From Cinnamomum chago (lineage: Eukaryota > Streptophyta > Magnoliopsida > Laurales > Lauraceae), in assembly GCA_038049695.1 (NCBI GenBank), contig CP142453.1, positions 132,482,001 to 132,546,000 of the forward strand: a stretch of 64,000 nucleotides of DNA, written 5' to 3'. Each line of letters starts with the position of its first letter. The stretch's first letter is position 1. The translations under genes were made by a program, and so were the position numbers. The notes under the pieces were generated by a model that made no database searches, was not told the origin of the DNA, and saw nothing but the letters and a program-made list of their open reading frames with translations. Positions 10,601 to 20,632 of this stretch are shown here, piece after piece.

Positions 10601-13600
10601 TGGTGCGACTGCCCTTAGGTACATGAACATAACAGAGCGAACCAAATACCCGAAAATAACTCACATTCGGCTTCGTGCTATAAACAACTTCAAAAGGAGA
10701 GGCTTCTGTACCTGGCCATGAAGGCAACCGATTGATAACGTGGCAGGCACACTGCATAGCTTCAGCCCACAACTCCCTTGGAAGGTGCTTTTCATGCAAC
10801 CAAGATAGACATACTGCAGCGAGATGTGCTAATTTCCGTTCAGCCACTCCGTTTTGCTGTGGTGTATCAGGACATGTCATTTGCCGCTGGATGCCGTGTT
10901 CCTCACAATATGTGAAAAACGCGTCAGACATGTATTCACCTCCATTGTCAGTGCGAAGGCACTTTATATTCAACCCAAACTCCTTCTCTACGTGTTCCTT
11001 GAAATGAATGAATGTAGAGAGTGCTTCACTTTTGTGGTTTAGAAAATACACCCAAGTGAAGCGAGAGAAATCATCGACGAGAATCATCATGTATGTAAAG
11101 CCACTGTAGCTGGTTGTTTTTGTTGGTCCCATTAAATCCGAATGGACCAACTGAAAGAGAGTAGAAGCTCGATTAATAGACCGGGGAAAAGGAAGCCGAT
11201 GAGACTTGCCATATTGACAACCAGAACATACCACATGTGTACTGATATTCTTGATGAAAGGAACGCCATCAAGGAGATTTTTCGTAGAGATCTGTTGAAG
11301 CAACTGATAGTTAATGTGGCCTAGGCGAGCATGCCAAATATACGAGCTAGTATTCTGGCTTGTTTTGCGAACATATGCTTCACTTGCAGACAACACATAT
11401 AATGAGTTTTTCCGCTTCCTAGTGAACAGAACATCAGCGTCAACATGCTTCACGTGGTCGAGAATTTGGACATCATCCGGACCAAATAATACATACTTCC
11501 CAGAATCAGTTAGCTGCGACACAGAGGCGAGATTCTTCTTTAAACCTGGAACATGGTACACATTTCTGAGAGCCACACCTGCACTATTTGAGCTATTAGC
11601 ATGAACATTGAAATGACCTTCTTTCATTACAGAATGTAATGAATTATCGGCAGTCACAATAATTCGATTCCCATTGTGAGGACGAACATCTGACAGTAAG
11701 GTATCATTTCCGGTGGCATGATGTGAACAGCCTGAATCAACTATCCATTCCTGCTTGTAATCAATGCAATCGATAGCTTTTACACTTGCATTGGTATTGT
11801 GCACAGCCGAAGCTATATTTTCTTGCCCATTAAGAACTTCAATAGAGAAACACTGCCCCCCAGTTTGGCTCATCAGCAACTTTGGAATCATGGACAACAT
11901 TAGCATCTTCAGCATCAAGCTTTACCCGACAATTCTTCTTTATATGGCCTGGTTTGCCACACCTAGTACAGATCACCTTCACTCAACACTCGCGTTTGAG
12001 GTGTCCTTCCTTGCCACATCTGTAACAATACATGGGACGTCCTTTCGTCTCCTCCTCGGGCCTGAATTGATTGCCACTGCCTGAAGCATGCTTAGAAGGA
12101 AAACAACTGTTCCCTTGGTCTTGGGTATACAAAACGTCGCCTCCTTGAGAATGATTTCTGCTGGACATTTGCTTCACCAAGGCTTCCTGATTTGAAAGCA
12201 AATTTTCCAGCTCAATGATCGAGGGCTGAACTGGCCACCCTTGTACCGAAGAAATGAATGGCATAAATTCCTTTCGCAGTCCACGGATAAGGTAACGGCA
12301 CAAGCGCCCATCACGAATTGGTTCATCCGTATCCAATGCTGAAACTTCATAACACAAATGTTTAACTTTCAAAAAATACTCTGAGATTGAAAGATTACCT
12401 TGAACCAACCCAGCCAATTCGTTTTCTAGAAACTGCAGTCGCATCGTATTCTTTTGGGTGAATAACCGGTCAAGCGTCTCCCACACTTGCTTTGGTGAAG
12501 CTAAATCCCGAACATGCTCGATATACTCCTTGCTAATCGATGTTCGCAAGGCAAATAAAGCTTTGCCACTTTTGATGTTCCACTTCTGCCGCAACTCAAC
12601 ATTTTGCGGAGTGTCCTCTGGAATTACCATATCAGCACCAGAGACAAGCTCCCACAAGTCTTGCCCTTGCAGGTAGGCTTCCATACAAAGCTTCCAGTAG
12701 TTGTAATTGTTACTAACCAGCTTCTCGATAGCAGATGGAGCAGTACCATTGTCACCATTCATCTTGAATATGAATAAATGACTTCACCCAGCAAAAAAAT
12801 AAACCAAACACTCCTAAACCAACTATTCAAGTAATAAACACACACACCTTCTTAGCAACCTGCTCTCTGATACCATGTGATAAAATTAAAGACTTATGCT
12901 AAGAAAGAAATACTGAATAAAAAAATGATTTATTACTTGATATGAAGAACACAAAGATAGAATGCTTGATTGCCGTAGATCAAACTGAGTTACAGACTCC
13001 CTACTAATACTACTGAGATATGCAACTGTAAATAGTACTGGCATGAATATCTCCTGATTACTAGGTCACTACTAACAACCTATGACTGATTCAGAATCCT
13101 AAAATTACTCTAGACCTTGTCAACTAATAAGACTTATTCAATCTGAAGAGAACACATGACTAGGATGCACTAATTTGTAACATTGAGTACCTTCCAGTAG
13201 CGAAAAGGGCATTTGTTATGGAATTGAATTGCTTTTCTGCAGAAAAAGGTGGAAAGTGGAAACGGCTTTCTGCAGCAAAAGAAAAGTTCCTAGTTTGATG
13301 GGGCTGTTTTTCTGTGAGGAAAAGAAGAAAAATGAACTAAATTTTCCATGATGCCATGGAAGAGCATTTCCAATAAAATGAACTAAAATTTCCATGATGC
13401 CATGGAAGAGCATTTCCAACAGGGGGGGAGGGGGTAGGAATGAAATGCTGAAAAGGTTGTCCGCCGAACCGGTTTTCCGCAACACTTCACAAATGTGCTT
13501 GTGTTGATTGAATTCGACTGTAGACAAGTGACCACCTTTCATTTTCAGACTCACTGTTGCATTGAGCATATGTAAAATGTGTGATTAGATGGACTACAAT

Positions 13601-16600
13601 CACATATTACACAAGCTACCAATCAAAATACACACACACAAAAGCTCAATTCCAATGAATGTCTCGTGTTGCTGCTGCCAGTTCAAGGGCTGGCCAGGCA
13701 GGGGTGTTCTGACAGTCTACACAACGAATTTGTCCTACAATTCAGTCTTAGGGAGATACATGAGAAACTCCATAGAGGCGGCTAGGTACGAGAGTGCCTC
13801 TCTTATTTCTCTATGCTCAATTGAATGGCTAAGATTAGTTGTGCAATTTAGCTTAATAGAGGAAAACTCTGTTTCTGAGTTCATGCCTTTTGAATGGACA
13901 GATGGATGGGAGAAATCTTGGGAGCAAAGACTAACTCCGTGGGACTTGGGACAGCCTACGCCTGTGATTTTACATCTTCTCCAGACAGGAGCGCTCCCCA
14001 AAGGAAGGGCTCTGATCCCTGGATGCGGCAGTGTGTGTCCTACACTCCTACTCTTTTTTCCTCTCTTTTTCGCACATGTGGAAATACACCTTTTTTTTTA
14101 CTAGATTGGGTCAGCGGAAACCTAATTTTTGGGCTACTTTTAAAACTAATAAAGTTGGCTAATGTTTTTGAAATTATATAGAGTAACCCATGCATTAATG
14201 ATCTTAGTGGAATTAGCAAAAAGTTTTGACACTGCGATTTGATGATGCAAAAGAATTGTATTCTCAGTACAGCAGCGAGTCCAGAATTTGACACTCATCC
14301 AAGTTTTGTAAGCCCTTGGAGTGATCATTCAAATTTAACACCATCTGACTTCATCTTGTTGTTGCAAACATACAGTCACACACACATTTCCCATTATCCT
14401 TAAAAATATATATCCTTGTTCTAAATTTTTGGAAATCTGTGTAGCTTGATGGTAAAACTAGGATTCAAGCTTTTCATATTCAACAAATGATACTTGGTGG
14501 ATGTAACCATCAGAAGCATTTTATGTCATTGCTATTATGATTTAACTATTCATCTGACAATTGTATTTTTCATATGTGATAGGGATATGATGTGGTTGCA
14601 ATTGCCAGCCCTGAACGCTATGTTGTAGGTTTGGACATAGCAGACAATGCTATTAAGAAAGCAAGAGAGGTGAGCTTTGTAGAATAGACAATTTGGCGAT
14701 GTCTTATTACTGACACGATACACGTATACGAGGTAGACAATTTGGGCTATCCCCATTCCGCAGAACAGTCTGCATGCTCGTCATGTAGTCTGTAGCTATA
14801 GGCATATTTTTACAGGCAAACACAACATATATTCTGTTTGTAAAGGCGTGAGAGGATGATGGCACTTTGCAATGTTTGAAGCATTTCTCATTTTCCTGCC
14901 TGTAATGTCTATGAAAAGTTTTATATAGTCTGTTTGAAAAGGCTCTCTTTTTGTGTGATTTAGGTTTGTACCTTGCAAATTTTATTATATATTGCAGTTT
15001 TATTTTTTTTCTTAGTAATTCAGCATTTATTCAATTCTTGTTTTATATATTGTTTAATTATGTTTTTATTGTTTAAGGAGGGCAATGTTCTCCTGCGAGC
15101 AGACTGCATAATCTTCATATGCAGTCTAGGCTTGTGGGCCCAATTAGATGCCTTCTTATTGGTGGGGGTTGGGTACATGGTAAGTTCTCTTAATGGATAA
15201 GGGTCAAACTCTCAACCACCCATTCAATCCAATGGTGGATAGTAGTTTGATGCGAGTGACATTGGGCTTGGTACCAGAGCATGGGTGGTTGAGAGTGTGA
15301 AAGGGCCTGCACAAACCAAAGATGGGCCCAAATGGACCCCACAGAGCTGGAATGCATTTCTTTGTTTAAGGAATGTGTGTGTGTATGTGTGATTTTTTAC
15401 CTTTTTAGTAAGAGATTAATTCTTTACTTAATTCACTATCAATTCACATGGGGGTTTGATGGGCCCTACATTACCTGTTTTTGAGGCATGGGAGACATCC
15501 ATGTTGGTTTCTATCCATTTTCATTTCCTGCAGTACATGTCACTCAAGGTCCTGTGGAGGAAAAATTGGAAATGACTAATGAGGAATCATCTCGAAATTG
15601 GAAGATAATTAAGATTTCTCAATTTTCTCATTCTTGTTTTGTCCTAGTCAATTCATCCAGTGCTTCAAACCAAAAACCCTCTTGAGTTAATTCAACTTGA
15701 TAATGACTTCAGTCGAGTTAAAGGTGAATTTGGATTAAATAAAATTTGAAGAACTTTAAAAGGCCATTTGAAAACTTGATAAAATGGACTATATAGCAAT
15801 AGGTGAAACATGCAATAGCACTTAAATCATCCTCTGGTCATTATTATGACCTTTGAGTTTACAAAAGCCTAAATGAAGGGTCTCATTTAGTAAACCTTTT
15901 GTTGAATGGATATATGTCTAACAATAAGATTTAAATGTCAACACAGATTTCTTCTTCAGCACCAAACGCAGATTATTTCACATTTTTGAAGGCAGACTTC
16001 TTCACTTGGCAACCAAGGGAGTTGTTTGATATCATTTTCGATTATACGTAAGATTTGACCTTCTGGATCGAAGTTCATTCCTTTTTTCACCTACTGTTTA
16101 CTCGACTAATTTACCCAGATGTGGCAGTTACAAGTGCCAGATACATGTGTCCTGGGATCATATTTCTTGGTAGAGTTCCAATGAAAATCTCTTTACATGC
16201 TCATTTTTGAAGTGGACAATGACAGGTTCTTCTGTGCAATTGAACCAGGCTTGAGGTCATCTTGGGCACATTGTGTTCGAGATTTGTTAAAGCCTGATGG
16301 AGAGCTTATAACATTGATGTTTCCAGTATGTATTAGTCATTTATGTTCTTTTGTTGCTATTGGATCATTTTATTTCTAAAGTTCAGAGTTAGAGTAACTA
16401 GACTATTAGAGTTGCATCAATCCATATGGGCGCAAAGCCTTCACAAAGACTCGTCTACTGATTTTATAAATCCTAATTGCAGCCTGTTGTGTCAACAACA
16501 AGGTGTCCACCTTTTCTTTTCTTTTTGATTGGTAACAAGCTATCCGCTATTAAGCAGTAGAAGATGAAAAAAGGAAATACTTGTGATACCCAATGGGACT

Positions 16601-18380
16601 TGCGCAAGATGCAAAATAAGGCTGCCTTTGCTTTAACATTAATTAAAATGTCTTTGCTCCACATATGAGGTTTCACTAAAAATATAAGAAGAAACTTCTA
16701 ATACCATCTAATAATAATATGATATTTTAAATACAAAGGAAAAGCCACCCTTAATAATTAATAAACTTCTTCTTTTTCAGCTTGTTCCTTTAATGGCATT
16801 TCTTATTATATTTAAGAGGAATACATTTCATTGAGAAAACAATGTATCAAGCATACATTTGAAAGATGTGACAATTTAGAAAGGAAAATTTTTATTTCCA
16901 ATTTATGCAATTATATTTTTACAGTTAATATTGCTGCCACTACAGATTAGCGATCATAAAGGAGGTCCTCCATATAAAGCTTCTTTGGCTGAGTAAGTCC
17001 CTGCCTTAACTATTTATTGTTCAAAATCTTGTTCCTTTGCTTTGAATGGTTAAGCTGATGAAGCTTCTACAGGTTTTTTATTATTATTATTTTGGCTTGA
17101 TGGGTGAGTGGTACACAACTTGTGACAACCTACCTGCCTAGGGATTGATCCCTGGGCAGCTGTGTGAGATGGGACATCCTTGCCACTGGGGCGTCTCGTG
17201 TCTTTTGGTGAAGCTTCTGTAGTTTGCATATGAAGAAATGTAATATGTGAATTTTAAAACAATTTTGTATTTTTAAGTTGGTGACAGTCCAAGTGCAAAT
17301 GCATCAATATTGTAGGACTTGGCATTGAATATTGCTATATTGATGAGATGGATATTTACTATTTTATTATATGGCAAAAAACTGCATGTTGAAACAATTG
17401 GCCTATATTCTCAAGAAGCTTTCAAACTTAAACATTTTCCCCTTGCGAATAATTTTTTTCAAAACTATTAATGCTCTGTGGCTTCTTCATTTTTTGCAGT
17501 TATGAGGAAGTGTTGCATCCGATGGGTTTTGAGGCAATCTCTGTGATAGATAATGAGTTGGCAGTTGGGCCACGGAAGGTATGTTATTAAACTCTAATTT
17601 TTAATATTTAAATTTTTTTGGTGTTTATTTGCATATTTCTTGCAACAGTAGTCCATTTCATAATGTTTGTCTGTAAATCTTCAAGTTTTGCTCTTGTTTT
17701 CAGAACTTTTTTACTTGTAAAGATTTTAAGGTAGTATTGATCCTTTTCAGAATATGGGAGTTGAACTTTTCAATGGTTGGAGGTTCAATTTTTGGCCATA
17801 AAACTAAGAACATGCATGCATCCTGCAGCCACATAATTACATGCATAAAAGCAGAGAGCAAAAAAAAAAAAGAAGTTATGGGCTGCAAGACCTGACTGAT
17901 ATCTTCTGATAACATTTTCTCACCATATCGAGCACCCCGTAACTTGCTTAATAATTACATTGCCATGCAAATTTTCAATTTTAGCTTAATTCTCTGAATG
18001 AGTTATTGGAAGAGTACACAAATCTTCATTCTGTTCATTGGGTACTGGTCAACATGTCAGATTCGCATGTGTCTTGGGCATCAGAATATGGGGTCTTGGC
18101 AGTAATTTTATATATTTTTATTTTTAAGAACTTATAAAACTTCTATAACTTGGTTTTTTTAGATGGGAAAAGGCCTCAATGATGTTGATGTTAATTTTAT
18201 TTAAATATGTTATTGTTTTTAGTATAAGAAATTTGTAGACATGCTTATTACTGAGTGCCTAATCCTCGAGCTCGAATCCTAGTTGAATAATGAATATGTA
18301 ACTTTTAGAGCATTTGACTATCTCAGGGGAGAGAGAAGCTTGGAAGGTGGAAGAGGTCTTTGAAGCAGTCTCTAATGTGA
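7648..18380 (+). CDS. HOL: HOL-type S-adenosylmethionine-dependent halide/thiol methyltransferase, 8 exons
   Basis: Exons: 7648-7738, 13902-14032, 14583-14669, 15947-16047, 16226-16325, 16946-16992, 17500-17578, 18327-18380. All joins are GT..AG and in phase, giving 229 residues plus TGA, close to Arabidopsis HOL1 (about 227). Family motifs in order are [14 protein letters not shown] (substrate-side N-terminus), LIPGCGSGYDVV (SAM motif I, about 68-79), VVGLDIA with the SAM ribose-binding Asp about 92, [54 protein letters not shown] and the terminal REKLGRWKR. The family methylates halides, thiocyanate and bisulfide with SAM, releasing volatile methyl compounds; it takes part in glucosinolate breakdown and sulfide detoxification. 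Intron 1 (6163 bp) contains a nested copia element, yet the coding frame is intact. An in-frame ATG at 7546 could add a basic N-terminal extension. Confidence 0.93.
7739..8364 (+). other. HOL intron 1, segment before the copia insertion
   Basis: Starts at the donor GTGATC after exon 1 and runs to the TTGAG target site. It contains a T21-class homopolymer (about 7809-7831) and G/T-rich intronic sequence. No exon or second gene is seen. Confidence 0.7.
8365..8369 (+). repeat. target site duplication TTGAG (left copy)
   Basis: TTGAG immediately precedes the left LTR terminus TGTGATAAAA. The identical TTGAG follows the right LTR at 13183-13187. Five bases is the normal Ty1-copia duplication, so the element went in as one unit. 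Confidence 0.95.
8370..8676 (-). repeat. LTR (3' LTR of the antisense copia element)
   Basis: 307 bp, TGTGATAAAA..TTTGTAACA on the plus strand. It differs from its partner at 12876-13182 by two substitutions seen by eye. The minus-strand sequence upstream (plus 8677-8690) is the polypurine tract, AAGGGGGAG in sense. The pol stop codon falls inside the first 15 bp of this LTR. Confidence 0.95.
8664..11918 (-). pseudogene. copia pol region: protease, integrase, reverse transcriptase, RNase H
   Basis: An open frame of about 1084 codons on the minus strand. Domains in order are aspartic protease ([13 protein letters not shown], catalytic Asp about 61), the pre-integrase HARLGH..C..C zinc segment, the integrase core ([15 protein letters not shown] and [11 protein letters not shown] blocks), reverse transcriptase ([14 protein letters not shown] and the LLYVDDMI catalytic site) and RNase H ([34 protein letters not shown]). 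All catalytic signatures appear present. It is called a pseudogene because it is out of frame with gag across the homopolymer at 11856-11861; its annotated start is only the first Met in the pol frame, not a natural start. Confidence 0.9.
11983..12762 (-). pseudogene. copia gag (UBN2-type) with one zinc knuckle, cut short by a stop
   Basis: A 259-codon frame starting at ATG 12762-12760 on the minus strand. The N-terminus ([20 protein letters not shown]) and central region are the plant copia gag fold (UBN2/DUF4219 type). It ends in a CCHC knuckle ([14 protein letters not shown]) followed at once by TGA. A second knuckle of the same type ([14 protein letters not shown], about 11926-11967) lies beyond the stop in the same frame, so the stop looks like a later mutation and not the ancestral gag end. 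Gag builds the virus-like particle that packages element RNA. Confidence 0.88.
12858..12875 (-). other. primer-binding site complementary to initiator tRNA-Met
   Basis: Directly after the 5' LTR on the minus strand the sequence is TGGTATCAGAGAGCAGG. TGGTATCAGAG is the standard plant copia primer-binding site for the 3' end of initiator tRNA-Met. It begins without a gap after the LTR terminus. Confidence 0.92.
12876..13182 (-). repeat. LTR (5' LTR of the antisense copia element)
   Basis: 307 bp, the partner of 8370-8676 and adjacent to the primer-binding site. The right target duplication TTGAG follows at 13183-13187. Confidence 0.95.
13216..13505 (+). repeat. MITE-like dispersed repeat, copy B, with internal duplication
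   Basis: Related to 4343-4600: it has GCAGAAAAAGGTGGAAAGTG near the left end and CCGGTTTTCCGCAACAC near the right. A segment of about 45 bp containing TGCCATGGAAGAGCATTTCC is repeated in tandem at about 13333-13376 and 13378-13421. It sits in HOL intron 1 between the copia element and exon 2. Confidence 0.55.
15209..15295. repeat. 15-bp perfect inverted repeat in HOL intron 3
   Basis: CTCTCAACCACCCAT (15209-15223) is matched by ATGGGTGGTTGAGAG (15281-15295), giving a hairpin with a 57-base loop. It probably marks an old foldback element. No coding content. Confidence 0.6.
17080..17215 (+). repeat. possible tRNA-derived SINE in HOL intron 6
   Basis: GGGTGAGTGGTACACAAC resembles a Pol III A box and GGGATTGATCCC about 40 bp later resembles a B box. 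The remainder resembles plant SINE-like intronic repeats ending near GGGCGTCTCGTGTC. No clear tail or target duplication was identified. Confidence 0.4.
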
Positions 18381-20632
18381 AGAGAGCACCAACTGTTACT
18401 TAAAGATATCTAATTTATATTTACAATTGTCTGAGTGGAACTTCCATAGAATAAAAATAGTAGTGAATTTTTATCAATCCAAGATTTGTCTTGTAAGGTG
18501 TTGTCTTGAATTTTAAAGTAGAGAACAGGAACAAATGTCCAATTTTTCTTATAATAGCAGACAATGATTTAATCATCTTGAAGAAGGTAATAGTAAGGGT
18601 TGCCAATGGACCAGGCCAAGTTCATTTGATAATCAGGCCAATCCATAAGATAATAGCGTGAGACACTTCTAAGTGGTTGCCAATAAATAAAAGGAAGGCA
18701 TGGTCAGTTAGGTCAGTGCTGTATCTACTGAAGAAGTTAATGTGGAATGCCAGGGGCATTGCCCATAAAGTTATTATTGTTATTATGAAATCATACTGAT
18801 ATCTGTCATTTTCATCTATGTTTTGAATACCTGTGACTGATCAATAGGTGCAAGTTTATGCTTGTTTTTAAAAACGATTTTTCTAACATTCTTTTACTCT
18901 GTTTTCATTTTGGATGAAAATTTTCTCCTGCACACTGCATATTTGGACCATCCCAGCTGTAGGACCCACCTCTGAATTTCAGGACGCACGATGTGCAGTA
19001 TTTTGTTAGGAATTGAGTAATTTTTTATTTTTAGTATTTAAATAAAATTAGCCAATGATACAACTATAGGCATTGATTTTTTCTTAATTTTATTTTGTAA
19101 ATTTTCGGCTCCTTTTGAATATTAATTTCCATTGAAAGTTTTAGGTTATATGGATTAATAGGTACCAAATTTTATATTTAATTATTTAAGCACACTATTT
19201 CGATAGGATTTGAATTAAGGACTGATTTGTTTTTACTGTTTGGGCGCGCTCTTGATTTTGAGATTAATAATTCACCTTTTCTAAGTTGTTGTAATTCAAT
19301 TAGTTTAGGATCATGGTTTGCACCCGGAGGTTGAGGATTCTAAATTGCGCTACCCGGGGCCTTAGGGGATTCACCCGGCTTCCTCTGGGCCCGTAGAGAT
19401 TATTCTGGTCCAAAGGGTTAGAACACCCTTCCGGTATGCAAGAAAAAAAAGAATACAAAGTTCACAGTTGTGCTAATTATTGTTTTTTATGAGCCTTTAA
19501 AGAATCCTCGGAACCACCATATTACACAAACGAGCTCTTTGGGCCTGTTTGCTTGCACTTGACTACTTAGAACTCATGGTCAAATGGGCTTCCAATCGAA
19601 CAATTACCATGACCAACTTTGTCGTCCTCTCCCAGATTTTCTACATGGCCAAATTTTACTCTTCATTCAGCATGCTTTTATTATAGGACTCTGCTTCAGC
19701 TCACAGCTCTAATTTATTGCAGGTGTCATTTATTAAGGAAATGAGTTGTGAAGGACAAAAGATGGAGATGCAGATCACTTTTGTATGATTTTGAATTACT
19801 AGGGTTGTGACTAGGGATTTCAGTTGGTCAAGTACTTTGTGCCTTAAGAAGTGGAGGGGTCTTGTGTTTGACATTTACCTCCAATGGCCACCTCCCATAA
19901 TTTATATGTGTTTTAGGAATTAGTTCTCAGCTGTCTAGAATCGAGTGTCCTTAGAGCTCAGGACCTAAGGCTATTGGGCTGGCTGTCCAGAATCGGGCAT
20001 CCCTCGGGCTCGGGACTAAAGACTTCTACAATGGGCTGGGTGGGAGATACCTTAGGTTGTCAAAAAAGAAAAGAAAAAAAAAAGGGGAGTTGTGGCTAGG
20101 AATCTCTTATTCATTTTTCATTAGGGATGAGATAATTTGATGGTCATTTTTTTTAATTTTAAATTTCTTACTTTGATTTTAATTATTTTTAAAAAAATAA
20201 GGTCTTTTGATTCTAATGAAATTAAATAGGCCCTCTGTGTCTTCCACAACCAATTATCTATTTTTCAATTGCCATAAAAAAAAAAAAAAAAGGATTAGCC
20301 TACCCTCTTCACGCACACTAGCACCTCATCTAATTGGACACTCAATTGACTCAAATGGGCCTTCAATTAAGGATTTCCACATTGGACCTAAGAAATTTGA
20401 AGTGTGGCCAATTAAATGAGTGGACCCATAAGATTCTACTGCCCGATCAGCTACATTTTGGATCCCACTCAATGCACGGTCTCGATGTGATTCACGTGTG
20501 GGATCTGGGATGTGTCACACGCGTGGATCCCTCATGTAAAATGTAATCCCTGTCTGCTCGATTTTTTCTGTTGGAAATCTTATCCTCACCTCCCAAACTC
20601 CATGAGAACTTGCAGCACTACTCTCATCACTC
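18381..20632. other. intergenic between HOL and STR4A-like genes
   Basis: Holds the presumed HOL 3' UTR, AT-rich sequence, a GC-richer repeat fragment at about 19310-19445 ending in an A-rich stretch, and a second repeat at about 19925-20095 ending in A-rich sequence after GTTGTCAAAAAAG. No gene is recognised. The promoter of the next gene lies near the right end; the segment 20460-20600 is GC-richer. Confidence 0.6.
19925..20095 (+). repeat. degenerate tandem unit with A-rich tail (retroposon-like)
   Basis: Two diverged units, GCTGTCTAGAATCGAGTGTCC and GGCTGTCCAGAATCGGGCATCC, about 55 bp apart. They are followed by GATACCTTAGGTTGTCAAAAAAG and an A-rich run. The end resembles that of the SINE at about 40505-40740 (ATACTTACGTCATCAAAAAAG), suggesting a shared 3' tail. 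Confidence 0.45.

Larger units (their letters stand above)
8370..13182 (-). mobile_element. complete Ty1-copia LTR retrotransposon, nested antisense in HOL intron 1
   Basis: A 4813-bp element on the minus strand with two 307-bp LTRs (8370-8676 and 12876-13182), a primer-binding site, gag, protease, integrase, reverse transcriptase, RNase H and a polypurine tract in the copia order. The LTRs differ at only two positions that I can find (near 8493 and 8508 against their partners), so insertion is recent. The coding region is not intact: an in-frame TGA ends gag at 11983-11985, and a six-C run (plus strand, 11856-11861) marks a frameshift before pol. The element therefore probably depends on relatives for movement, unless these are read or bypassed. 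Confidence 0.95.

Noticed and set aside
19310-19445. GC-rich segment with an A-rich end as a possible retroposon or small RNA gene
   Set aside because: No A/B boxes, hairpin or second copy could be identified by eye; left as unclassified repeat-like sequence.
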